NCBI RefSeq assembly: GCF_040654195.1 | Contig: NZ_JBFAHM010000025.1 | Location: 1 to 64,000 of the forward strand | DNA from: Hamadaea sp013361475 | GTDB taxonomy: Bacteria; Actinomycetota; Actinomycetes; Mycobacteriales; Micromonosporaceae | DNA length: 64,000 bases | Reading direction: 5' to 3' | Shown here: piece by piece, positions 52,284 to 59,699 of the stretch | How the letters are laid out: each line of letters begins with the position of its first letter | How positions within the stretch are numbered: the stretch's first letter is position 1 | Notes under the pieces: generated by a model | The model's database searches: none | Told to the model about the DNA's origin: nothing | What the model saw: the letters and a program-made list of their open reading frames with translations, nothing else | Position numbers and translations under genes: made by a program

Positions 52284-53368
52284 AGATCCCCTTCTTCAGC
52301 GTGGCGCGAACGGTGGAGCGGTATCGGGCGGAACTGGACACTGCGCTGGCCAAGCTCGATTCGTCCGCTCTGGTCGACGGCCCGTTGACCGACGTGTTGG
52401 AACGGCGTCTGGAGCAGTACACCGGTGCGGCGTGCTGCGTCGCCGTCGGCAGCGCCACCGACGCGTTGGCGCTCGTGTTGCGCGCGACCGGCGTGGGACC
52501 GGGCGACGAGGTCATCGTTCCCGCGTACACCTTCTTCGCCACGGCCTCCACCGTGGTGCACGTCGGCGCGACGCCGGTGATAGTCGACGTCGACCCGGAC
52601 TCGTACGCCATCGACCCTCGGCAGGTGGAGGCGGCGATCACACCGCGGACCCGGGCGATCATGCCGGCCCACATGTTCTCGCAGATGGCCCGGATGCAGG
52701 AGTTGTGTGAGATCGCAGACCGGCACCGGCTGATGATGATCGAGGACAGCGCCGAGGCGATCGGTATGCGGTTCGGCGGCCGGCACGCCGGATTGTGGGG
52801 CCGCGTCGGCGTGCTCTCGTTCTTTCCGACCAAGACGCTGGGCGCCTTCGGCGACGCGGGAGCGGTGATCACCGACGACGCTGAGCTCGCCGATCGCGTC
52901 CGGCGGCTCGCCCGTGACGACGGCAGCGGCTGGGCCAGCAGCTGCGACGATCTGGCCGCCGCGGTGTTGGGCTTCCGGCTCGGTCATCTCGACGAGGAGA
53001 TCACCGTCCGGGCCGCCCTGGCGGAGCGGTACTCGACGATGCTGGCCGGCCTGTCACCGGTGCGAACGCCCAGGCCGCCGACGGATCACGACCCGGTCTG
53101 GTACGTCTACCTAATTGAGTGCGATCAACGCGATGACTTGGTCCGTCACCTCGCTGAGCGAGGCGTGGAGACCGAGGTCTACTACCCCCGGCCGCTCACC
53201 GAGCAGCCGTGCTTCGACGCCACGAACTCCGTCCGGCATCCCGTCCCGGTCAGCGCGCGAGCCAGCGGCCGGGCCCTGGCCCTGCCCCTCCATGCAGACC
53301 TGACCGAGCCCGAGGTCGACCTGGTCTGCGCCCACATCCGCGAGTTCTACGGAGGCCGTGATGCCTGA
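52280..53368 (+). CDS. DegT/DnrJ/EryC1/StrS aminotransferase
   Basis: PLP aminotransferase of 362 residues that converts keto-sugars or keto-cyclitols to amino forms. Conserved features are GSATDALALVLRATGVGPGD, IEDSAEAIG with Asp156 and FFPTKTLGAFGDAGA with the PLP lysine Lys185. The C-terminal part ends with LPLHADLTEPEVDLVCAHI, a family hallmark. GTG 52280 overlaps Gfo/Idh 1 (GTGA). The next gene is a shortened DegT-like protein, which it overlaps by eight bases. It probably supplies the amine for the FemAB-like enzymes. Confidence 0.9.
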   Translation: MKIPFFSVARTVERYRAELDTALAKLDSSALVDGPLTDVLERRLEQYTGAACCVAVGSATDALALVLRATGVGPGDEVIVPAYTFFATASTVVHVGATPVIVDVDPDSYAIDPRQVEAAITPRTRAIMPAHMFSQMARMQELCEIADRHRLMMIEDSAEAIGMRFGGRHAGLWGRVGVLSFFPTKTLGAFGDAGAVITDDAELADRVRRLARDDGSGWASSCDDLAAAVLGFRLGHLDEEITVRAALAERYSTMLAGLSPVRTPRPPTDHDPVWYVYLIECDQRDDLVRHLAERGVETEVYYPRPLTEQPCFDATNSVRHPVPVSARASGRALALPLHADLTEPEVDLVCAHIREFYGGRDA

Positions 53369-53936
53369 GACGTTTCGACGTGACCTGCTCGCCGCCACCG
53401 TCGCCGAGATCGCCGACTCGGGCGAGTTCATACTGCGGGCGTACTGCGCCGAACTCGAGTCGGCGCTTGGCGAGCGCACGGTCCTCACCGCCTCGGTACC
53501 TGCCGGTCTACTGCTCGTTCTGACCGCCGCCGGGGTCGGACCGGCATACCCGGTCCACCTCGCCAACGGCGTACGTCCGGCTGTGGCGGGGGTGTTGCGG
53601 CGGCTGAACGTCGCGCTGGTCTCGGTCGAGGAGGCCGACTGTCACATCGCGGACCATCCGGACGATCCCGATCAGCTGCTGGTCACCCGGGCTGGGCGGC
53701 CTGACGTCGTCGTCATCGACCTCGGACCGTCGTCGCGGTGGGCGGGAGTCACCGTGGCCGCCGCCGTCCGCACCTCCGACGCCGACCTTGCCGAGCGGGT
53801 CCGCTGGCTGCGCAATCACGGGCAGGACGGGCGTACCCGATTCCTCCACCAGCTCGTCGGATTCAACGCCCGCATGGACGAGATCGCCGCGGCGTATCTG
53901 CTCCGCGTGCACTTCTCAGGTGAGGACGGCCGTTGA
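53361..53936 (+). CDS. Short DegT-like protein lacking the PLP-binding segment
   Basis: Protein of 191 residues that aligns, to my eye, with parts of a DegT aminotransferase. An N-terminal region (AELESALGERTVLTA) is followed by VVVIDLGPSS in the position of the PLP aspartate. The stretch with the PLP lysine is then missing, and it resumes at AAVRTSDADLAERVRWLRNH and GFNARMDEIAAAYL, both DegT hallmarks. With no lysine segment it cannot be a normal PLP enzyme. It keeps an open frame, a GGAGG site five bases before ATG 53361 and coupled neighbours, so it is translated and not an obvious pseudogene. A subunit or regulatory partner of the intact DegT is one option; decay is another. Confidence 0.6.
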   Translation: MPETFRRDLLAATVAEIADSGEFILRAYCAELESALGERTVLTASVPAGLLLVLTAAGVGPAYPVHLANGVRPAVAGVLRRLNVALVSVEEADCHIADHPDDPDQLLVTRAGRPDVVVIDLGPSSRWAGVTVAAAVRTSDADLAERVRWLRNHGQDGRTRFLHQLVGFNARMDEIAAAYLLRVHFSGEDGR

Positions 53937-54784
53937 TGACGCTTTCCATGGACCGGGTGTGCGGCATCGGCGACGAGGCCGCCATAGACCTTCCCGAGCA
54001 GGTGTCGATCTTCACCGCGCTGGGATTGCGCGGGTTGGAGCTGCGTTCGGTCGCCGGGCGGTTGTCCCACGAACTGGACGATGACGCCGTTCGCCGGTTG
54101 GCCGCCACGATCGAGGACGCCCGCCTGACCGTCCCCGTCGTGGACACGCCGATCGGCGGGTGGGCCACCACACTGGCCACTCCGCTGTCCGACGAGGTCG
54201 ATCTGCTGCGGGCATACGCGGCGGTCGCCCGGCGAGTGGGGTGTTCCCGGCTGCGCATCATGTCCTATCCCTCGGATGGGCGGCCCGAACCGGAGTGGGG
54301 TCGGGAGTCCATCCGGCGGGTGGGCGTACTGGTCCGCGAGGCCGTGTCGCTGGGCGTGACGCTGCTCCACGAGAACTGCCACGGATGGGCGTCCCGGGAC
54401 GCCGAGTCGACGCTCGCGCTGCTGCGCGCTGTCGAAGACGAGCGACTGCGGTTGATCTTCGACGCCGGAAACGGCATGGCCTACGGATACGAGGGCTTCG
54501 AGTTCCTCCAGGCCGTCCTGCCCTGGGTGGAGCACGTGCACATCAAGGATGCCGTCCTGGTCAACGAGCAACCGGTCTGGGTGACCCCCGGACAGGGCAC
54601 AGCCCGGCTGACCGAAATGCTCGAGACGCTCGCCGCCGCGGGATACGACGGGTGGCTCAGCCTCGAGCCGCATGTCGCGCTGATCCCGCACACGGGGGTC
54701 GAGGCGGCCGATGACGTCCGGGGCCGGACCTTCGCCGCCTGCGTACGCGGCCTGCGGACCTTGATCGACGGGCTGGGCTCGTGA
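53936..54784 (+). CDS. Sugar-phosphate isomerase/epimerase (IolE/xylose-isomerase-like TIM barrel)
   Basis: TIM-barrel protein of 282 residues. The four metal ligands of the family fit Glu146 (LHENCHGW), Asp176 (FDAGNG), His202 (EHVHIKD) and Glu244 (LSLEPHV). Relatives are inosose dehydratase, hydroxypyruvate isomerase and ketose 3-epimerases. With two Gfo/Idh enzymes it suggests an inositol- or ketose-derived intermediate. ATG 53936 overlaps the previous stop; the upstream TTG is not favoured. It overlaps the M20 gene by four bases (GTGA). Confidence 0.82.
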   Translation: MTLSMDRVCGIGDEAAIDLPEQVSIFTALGLRGLELRSVAGRLSHELDDDAVRRLAATIEDARLTVPVVDTPIGGWATTLATPLSDEVDLLRAYAAVARRVGCSRLRIMSYPSDGRPEPEWGRESIRRVGVLVREAVSLGVTLLHENCHGWASRDAESTLALLRAVEDERLRLIFDAGNGMAYGYEGFEFLQAVLPWVEHVHIKDAVLVNEQPVWVTPGQGTARLTEMLETLAAAGYDGWLSLEPHVALIPHTGVEAADDVRGRTFAACVRGLRTLIDGLGS

Positions 54785-56085
54785 TCGGCGGGCGCCCCAT
54801 TCCGTTCACCGACGACGATCGGCGGCTGCTCACCGACTTCGTTGCCGTGCCGTCGGTGAGTCCGTTGGAGGGCGGTGATCCGGCCGAATGTGAGCGGGCG
54901 CAGGACCTCTTTCAGTCCGCGGCCAGCAAGCGGGGTTTCCAGGTGGTGCTGCACGCGGCCGCGCCGGCCGCCGCGCTCCAGGCCTACGGGGTGCCGGCTC
55001 AGGTCCTGGCGGCAGCGGAAGCGGATCCAGAGTTTCTCCGGCGACAGCCGAGCGTCGTCATCGGCTTGGGTGACCCGGCGACTGTCGATCGAACCTTGAT
55101 CTTCAACTTCCACGCGGACACCGTCGGTCCCCACATTCCTCCGAAGTGGATCCAGGACCGCCTGCACGCGCGTGGGGCGGCTGACGACAAGGGGCCCGGC
55201 GTGGCGGCGCTCATCGGAGTGGCGGCCGCGTACGCAGATCGGCCGGAGATCGCCCGGACGACCCGGGTCTTGATCGCCTCGGTGCCAGGAGAAGAGGGCG
55301 GCGCTATGGGCGTCTTCGGCACCCGATGGCTGGTCGACAGCGGATTCGTCGGACGGCTCATGGTCTTCGCCGAACCGACCGGCATGCGGAGCCTCGACGC
55401 CTGCTCGGCGACGATGACGGCGGCGATCCGGGTGGCGGGAGTCGACGCGACCGATGACCACCCAACGGACGGGCATAACGCCACCGTCGTCCTGGGCTGG
55501 ATGGCGTCGTGGCTGGCCCGGAGGCTGGGGCCAATCGTGTCCGCGCAGGGCGCCAAGCTCACGATCGCCGGTCTGCACACCGGTCATCAGCACAACCGGG
55601 TCTACGGCACCGGCGAGCTCAAGGTCAATATCGCCTACTACACCGCGGCGGCCGCTCCCGTCCTCGAAGACGCCCTGGTCTGCCTGATCAGTCAGGCCCG
55701 GGAAGCATTCCGCGACGACCACGGCGATCTGGCGATCGTCCGGCGCGTCCTCGAGGACTGGGACCAGATCGTCGGACTCGTCTGGCTGAAGCGGGGCATC
55801 CCGCCCCTGGCGAACGAGGACGCGGCGGGCCGCGAGGTGCTGGCGATCGCCGGTCTGCCCTGGGCCGACGGGATCGCCGACGGTTCGGCGTTCACCTGCG
55901 ACGCGGTCTGGGCCGGTGGCTCCGGCAGGTACGTCGTGGCCTGCGGGCCCGGGCGGCTCGACGACAACGGCGCGCACACCCCCGACGAGTGGATCGACCT
56001 GCGCGACCTCGAGGCGTACGCCGGCCGCGTGCGCGATCTCGTCCATGCGTTCGCCGACTGGACCTCCGTGAAAGGACCGATGTGA
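54781..56085 (+). CDS. M20 family metallohydrolase (ArgE/DapE-like)
   Basis: Zn-dependent amide hydrolase or peptidase of 434 residues. The metal ligands and base are visible: His111 and Asp113 in FNFHADTVGP, Asp135 in ARGAADDKGPG, Glu171/Glu172 in VPGEEGG, Glu198 in FAEPTG and a late His in NGAHTPDEW. The lid domain lies between. Relatives remove acyl groups or split dipeptides. In the island it could remove an N-protecting group or trim an aminoacyl unit added by the FemAB-like enzymes. GTG 54781 overlaps the isomerase gene; its stop overlaps the next gene (TGATG). Confidence 0.85.
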   Translation: MIGGRPIPFTDDDRRLLTDFVAVPSVSPLEGGDPAECERAQDLFQSAASKRGFQVVLHAAAPAAALQAYGVPAQVLAAAEADPEFLRRQPSVVIGLGDPATVDRTLIFNFHADTVGPHIPPKWIQDRLHARGAADDKGPGVAALIGVAAAYADRPEIARTTRVLIASVPGEEGGAMGVFGTRWLVDSGFVGRLMVFAEPTGMRSLDACSATMTAAIRVAGVDATDDHPTDGHNATVVLGWMASWLARRLGPIVSAQGAKLTIAGLHTGHQHNRVYGTGELKVNIAYYTAAAAPVLEDALVCLISQAREAFRDDHGDLAIVRRVLEDWDQIVGLVWLKRGIPPLANEDAAGREVLAIAGLPWADGIADGSAFTCDAVWAGGSGRYVVACGPGRLDDNGAHTPDEWIDLRDLEAYAGRVRDLVHAFADWTSVKGPM

Positions 56086-57164
56086 TGACCTTCCGCGTTC
56101 CGGTGGCCGACCTGCACGCCTTCGCCGCCGGCTGTCTTCGGGCGGCCGGCCTCGACGAGTGGCAGGCGAATCGGGCCGCCGACGTACTCACCTACTCCGA
56201 TGTGCGAGGGTGCACGACGCACGGCACTTTCACACTGTCGAGCATCTACCTGCCGCGACTGCGCGACGGCCGGATCCGCCCGGACGGCGTCACGTCGGTC
56301 GTTCGGGACACCGGTCCTTGCGTGCTCGTCGACGCCGGACGGCGGCTTGGTCTGGTCGCCGGAACCGAAGCCGTTGACCTCGCCGTCGCGCGGGCCCGCC
56401 GATTTGGCATCGGCGCGGTCGGGGTGCGTGACAGTACGCATTTCGGCAGCGCGGGCTTCTATACGACACGAGCCGCCCAAGCCGGCCTGCTGGGGGTGGC
56501 GACGACGAATTGCGGCGCGCAGGCGATCGCCCCGCCGATCGGGGGCAGCCGCCGTCTGCTCGGCACGAATCCGGTGAGCGCGGCTGTCCCCACCGCCGGT
56601 GAGGCGCCCTTCGTGCTCGACATGAGCACGACCACCGTCGCCACGGGCAAGCTACGAGCAGCCCAGCTGAGTGGAAAGGACATCCCGGCTGGGTGGCTTC
56701 AGGATTCCGGCGGCGGCGATTGTCTCGATCCCGGTGCCTACTACCGCGGCGAGGCCGATCTCACCTGGCTCGGCGGGCGGCTCGAAACCGGCGCGGCGAA
56801 GGGCTTCGGCCTCGGCATTCTCGTCGAGATGCTCGCCGGGGCCTTGACGGGCGGTTCCGTGGGGCCGAGCGCGGGCGACAGTGACGACGACATCGGCCAC
56901 TTCTTCCTGGTGATCGACCCGCAAGCGTTCGTAGGCTCCAAGGAGTTCACGAGCGCCGCCGACGCACTGCTGGAGACGATCGCCGATTCGCCGGCTCAGC
57001 CGGGCTGGGGTCCGGTGCAATATCCGGGACTGCCGGAGGCGCGGGCGTACGCCGAATCCGCCGCGGGGGGAGTGGCTTTGCCGGATCATGTCCTGACGGC
57101 GTTGGACCAGGCCGCGACCGATCTTGGCCAGCCACCGCTGAGCGAGTGGGGCGTACGCGCATGA
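56085..57164 (+). CDS. Ldh_2 family (malate/L-lactate dehydrogenase-like) oxidoreductase
   Basis: NAD(P)-dependent oxidoreductase of 359 residues in the Ldh_2 fold, which is unrelated to classical LDH. Family marks are DVRGCTTHGTFTLSS (RGxxTHG), ATTNCGAQAIAPPIGG and LGTNPVSAAVPT, then FVLDMSTTTVATGKL. Relatives reduce 2-oxo acids or imines (delta1-pyrroline and piperideine carboxylates, ureidoglycolate), so it could reduce a keto acid or imine of the pathway. ATG 56085 overlaps the M20 stop, and its end overlaps Gfo/Idh 2 by four bases. Confidence 0.85.
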   Translation: MTFRVPVADLHAFAAGCLRAAGLDEWQANRAADVLTYSDVRGCTTHGTFTLSSIYLPRLRDGRIRPDGVTSVVRDTGPCVLVDAGRRLGLVAGTEAVDLAVARARRFGIGAVGVRDSTHFGSAGFYTTRAAQAGLLGVATTNCGAQAIAPPIGGSRRLLGTNPVSAAVPTAGEAPFVLDMSTTTVATGKLRAAQLSGKDIPAGWLQDSGGGDCLDPGAYYRGEADLTWLGGRLETGAAKGFGLGILVEMLAGALTGGSVGPSAGDSDDDIGHFFLVIDPQAFVGSKEFTSAADALLETIADSPAQPGWGPVQYPGLPEARAYAESAAGGVALPDHVLTALDQAATDLGQPPLSEWGVRA

Positions 57165-58075
57165 CTCGTGCTGTCGGCGTCATCGGCCTCGGCGCCATCT
57201 CACCGTATTTCTGCGCCGCGATCCGGGACAACCCTCGATGGCGGCTGGCGGCCGTGTGCGATCGCGACCCCGAACGGTGCGCACCCTTCGTCGCGCAGGG
57301 CGTTCCCGCTTTCGGCGCGTACCAGGATCTGCTGGAGTCCGAGCTCGTGGAGGCCGTGGTCGTGACGCTCCCCAACGACTTGCACCCCGAGGTGGTCCGC
57401 GCCGCGCTCGACCGTGGACTGGACGTATGCTGCGAGAAGCCGCTGGCTACCGACGCGGATGAAGCGCGCCGGCTGGCGGAGGCAGCCGTCCGGCGGGGAC
57501 GCACGCTGCTGACCGCGTCGCACCGGAGGTATAACCGGCACCTCGTCGAGCTGGCGAACTCGTTGCCGCCGCGGGCTGAGATCACCCGGGTGGTGAGCCG
57601 GTACTACGAGGACATCACGGAGCACACCGGCGGCGAAACCTGGTACTTCGACTCGCGGCGGTGCGGAGGCGGTTGCCTGATGGACAACGGACCCAACGCG
57701 GTGGACGTGGTCCGGCGGCTACTCGGCGAGTTGACGGTCACCGGCGGAACGATCGCGGCCGAACGCGACGGAGTCGAATATCGGGCTTTGATCGAGTTGG
57801 CGACCGCGGACGGCATCCCGGTCGAGGTCGATCTGGACTGGGCGTACCGGGGCCAGGTTAAGGACGTGACCGTGGAGACGGCGGACGGTCGTCGCCTGGT
57901 CGCCGACATGCTGGCCGGCTTCGACGGTCTCAAGGGCTCGCTGGCCCACGAGTACGCGGCGATCATGGCGGACTTCGCCGACCGGGCCGACCAGGTCGCC
58001 GTCCCGGACGACGGCCCGGCAGTCGTCTCGCTGATCGAAGACGCGTATCGGCTGGCCGGGCGGAGCGAGCGGTGA
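57161..58075 (+). CDS. Gfo/Idh/MocA family oxidoreductase 2
   Basis: NAD(P)-dependent dehydrogenase of 304 residues, not closely similar to oxidoreductase 1. It begins AVGVIGLGAISPYFCAAIRD (Rossmann GxGxxS) and has DVCCEKPLATDADEA with Lys93 of the EKP motif. GGCLMDNGPNAVDVVRRLLG (DxGxxxxD) is the usual second active-site block, with Asp and the histidine position replaced by Asn-Ala. It is typical of sugar, inositol and biliverdin-type dehydrogenases. It is coupled to the Ldh_2 and aldo/keto reductase genes by four-base overlaps. Confidence 0.83.
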   Translation: MTRAVGVIGLGAISPYFCAAIRDNPRWRLAAVCDRDPERCAPFVAQGVPAFGAYQDLLESELVEAVVVTLPNDLHPEVVRAALDRGLDVCCEKPLATDADEARRLAEAAVRRGRTLLTASHRRYNRHLVELANSLPPRAEITRVVSRYYEDITEHTGGETWYFDSRRCGGGCLMDNGPNAVDVVRRLLGELTVTGGTIAAERDGVEYRALIELATADGIPVEVDLDWAYRGQVKDVTVETADGRRLVADMLAGFDGLKGSLAHEYAAIMADFADRADQVAVPDDGPAVVSLIEDAYRLAGRSER

Positions 58076-59013
58076 ACGCGGACCGACGCGGACTCGCATG
58101 CAGACCGCTCGGGCGTACCGGCATCAAGGTCACCGAACTGGGTCTGGGCGGGGCTCCGCTGAGCGGGCGGTTCGGTGATGTTCCCGTGGAGCGGGTGTAC
58201 GAGGTACTTGACACCGCGCTCGAAACGGGAATCGGCCTGGTCGACACGGCGGCGCGATACGCCGGGGGCCGGGCAGAATCGGATATCGGCGGCTATTTCG
58301 CCAAGTCCGGCTGGGGGAGCGTCGTCATCAGCACCAAAGTCGTGCCGCACACCGCCGGCCCAGGAGCGGTTCGGGCCGGCGTCGAGGCGTCGATGTCCCG
58401 GCTGGGCCGCACGCACCTGGAGATCGTGCTGCTTCACGACCCCTACGGCCTGCCGACCCCGGAGCTCGCGGCCAACATCCAGGCGCTGCAAGACCTGCAG
58501 GCGGAGGGTCTGATTGGCGCGGTCGGCGTAGGCATCGGAGACGTGCCGACGCTCGAACACGCCGTGGCCGACCTCGGGGTGGACTGCGTACTGCTCTCGG
58601 CTCGATACACGCTGTTGGATCAGACCGCGGCCGGGGGCCTGCTGCCACTGTGCCGGGAACGAGGTACCGGCGTGATCCTGGGCAGTGTCTTCAACAGCGG
58701 AATCCTGGCGACTGGCGACCGGCCGGGGGCGCGTTTTCACTATGACCAGCACGTCCCGGCAGACGTGCTGGACCGTGTACGCCGCGCGCAGCGGTCATGC
58801 GACCGGCACGGGGTCGTTCTGGCCGCGGCCGCGCTCCAGTTCGCGCTCGCGCATCCGGCGGTCTCCAGTGTCCTGATCGGCACGACCGAACCACGGCACC
58901 TCGCCCGGAACGTGGCGGTCGCGACGACGCCGATCCCGGCCGCCTTCTGGGCGGACCTGGTGGCCGACGGCGTACTGCCTGGCGATGCGATCATTCCCGG
59001 CGACGCCGGGTGA
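58072..59013 (+). CDS. Aldo/keto reductase
   Basis: NADPH-dependent reductase of 313 residues with the (beta/alpha)8 AKR fold. The catalytic tetrad is complete: Asp58, Tyr63, Lys89 and His122 (in LVDTAARYAGG, STKVV and LHDPYG). It resembles the L-fucose/D-threo-aldose dehydrogenase branch, which acts on sugars. GTG 58072 overlaps Gfo/Idh 2. It is a plausible reductant of a ketone or aldehyde in the island pathway. The C-terminal 20 residues are Pro/Gly-rich. Confidence 0.87.
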   Translation: MNADRRGLACRPLGRTGIKVTELGLGGAPLSGRFGDVPVERVYEVLDTALETGIGLVDTAARYAGGRAESDIGGYFAKSGWGSVVISTKVVPHTAGPGAVRAGVEASMSRLGRTHLEIVLLHDPYGLPTPELAANIQALQDLQAEGLIGAVGVGIGDVPTLEHAVADLGVDCVLLSARYTLLDQTAAGGLLPLCRERGTGVILGSVFNSGILATGDRPGARFHYDQHVPADVLDRVRRAQRSCDRHGVVLAAAALQFALAHPAVSSVLIGTTEPRHLARNVAVATTPIPAAFWADLVADGVLPGDAIIPGDAG

Positions 59014-59038
59014 CCCCTGACGGAGAGGAAACGAGGTC

Positions 59039-59212
59039 ATGTCCCGACTCGACGACGGCATCATCGGCATCCTGGCCTGCCCGGCCGACCACGCGTCCTT
59101 GGACTACGACGGCGTCGCCGAGGAGCTCGTCTGCACCAGGTGCGCCACAGTCTACGAAGTGCGGGACGGCATTCCCGTGCTCCTGCCGGACCCATCCGCC
59201 GGACCGTGTTGA
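59039..59212 (+). CDS. Trm112-like small zinc-ribbon protein
   Basis: Protein of 57 residues, complete and typical of bacterial Trm112-like proteins: ILACPADHASLDYD (Cys14, His18), LVCTRCATVYEVRDGIPVLL (Cys32, Cys35). In eukaryotes and archaea Trm112 is an activating partner of class I methyltransferases; the bacterial role is less clear. It is too short to stand out as a gene but follows an AGAGGAAACGAGG site. It comes 25 bases after the reductase gene and one base before the GNAT gene. The methyltransferase at 49133 is a possible partner. Confidence 0.8.
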   Translation: MSRLDDGIIGILACPADHASLDYDGVAEELVCTRCATVYEVRDGIPVLLPDPSAGPC

Positions 59213-59213
59213 C

Positions 59214-59693
59214 ATGGGCGCCGCCCCGGACGACATCGTCGTCGTCACCGATCTGGACGAGCGTCGCATACCGCAACTGGCGGCGCTCTACGCCGAGACC
59301 TGGTGGGCCGGTGACCGTACCGAGACGGAGATCGCCGGGCTCGTCCGGGGATCGGATCTTGTCGTAGGTCTCGTCCGTCGGGCCGACGATCGCCTTGTCG
59401 GATTCTGCCGCGTCCTGACCGACTGGGCCTACGTGGCGCTGATCTTCGACGTGGTCGTCGCCGGGGACGTCCGGGGACAGGGGCTCGGCGATCGGCTGCT
59501 GGGCGAGGTCGTCGCCCGCCCCGAGCTGTCGGCCGTTCGCAGTCTCGAACTCGTCTGCCGGCCGGACCTCGTCGGCTTCTATCGCCGGTGGGGTTTCACC
59601 GACGAGGTCGGCGGATCGCGGCTGATGCGGCGTACGACGGATCCTCGGCTCGGGGCCGTGGGCGATCGCGCCCACGACCCCGTTGTGACCTGA
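59214..59693 (+). CDS. GNAT family N-acetyltransferase
   Basis: Acyl-CoA-dependent transferase of 159 residues. The CoA-binding loop VAGDVRGQGLGDRLL (RGQGLG, residues 87-92) and the terminal LVGFYRRWGF, the family's Y-rich motif, are clear. ATG 59214 lies one base after the Trm112-like gene. It is the last island gene and converges on the subtilase. Roles could be product acetylation or self-resistance; no direct evidence tells which. Confidence 0.82.
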   Translation: MGAAPDDIVVVTDLDERRIPQLAALYAETWWAGDRTETEIAGLVRGSDLVVGLVRRADDRLVGFCRVLTDWAYVALIFDVVVAGDVRGQGLGDRLLGEVVARPELSAVRSLELVCRPDLVGFYRRWGFTDEVGGSRLMRRTTDPRLGAVGDRAHDPVVT

Positions 59694-59699
59694 GGCTCG

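Larger units (their letters stand above)
45231..59693. other. Accessory island: candidate biosynthetic gene cluster of 15 genes
   Basis: Two minus-strand genes (FemAB-like 1, threonine-aldolase family) diverge from thirteen plus-strand genes (FemAB-like 2, methyltransferase, MFS, Gfo/Idh 1, DegT, short DegT-like, IolE-like isomerase, M20 hydrolase, Ldh_2-type dehydrogenase, Gfo/Idh 2, aldo/keto reductase, Trm112-like, GNAT). From 49954 on nearly all junctions overlap or are under 30 bases, so these are likely co-transcribed. No core enzymes of the standard natural-product classes (NRPS, PKS, terpene, RiPP) and no sugar nucleotidyltransferase or glycosyltransferase are present. The set fits amination of a sugar or cyclitol and aminoacylation. 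The product is unknown. Confidence 0.6.

Noticed and set aside
54781..56085. The M20 hydrolase as part of an amino-group-carrier (LysW) system
   Set aside because: That pathway needs a LysW-type carrier and ArgB/C-like kinase and reductase genes. None is seen; the small protein at 59039 is Trm112-like.
51261..59013. The island as an NDP-sugar pathway for a glycosylated antibiotic
   Set aside because: No nucleotidylyltransferase, 4,6-dehydratase or glycosyltransferase is present. Free or phosphorylated sugars, or inositol, are more likely substrates.
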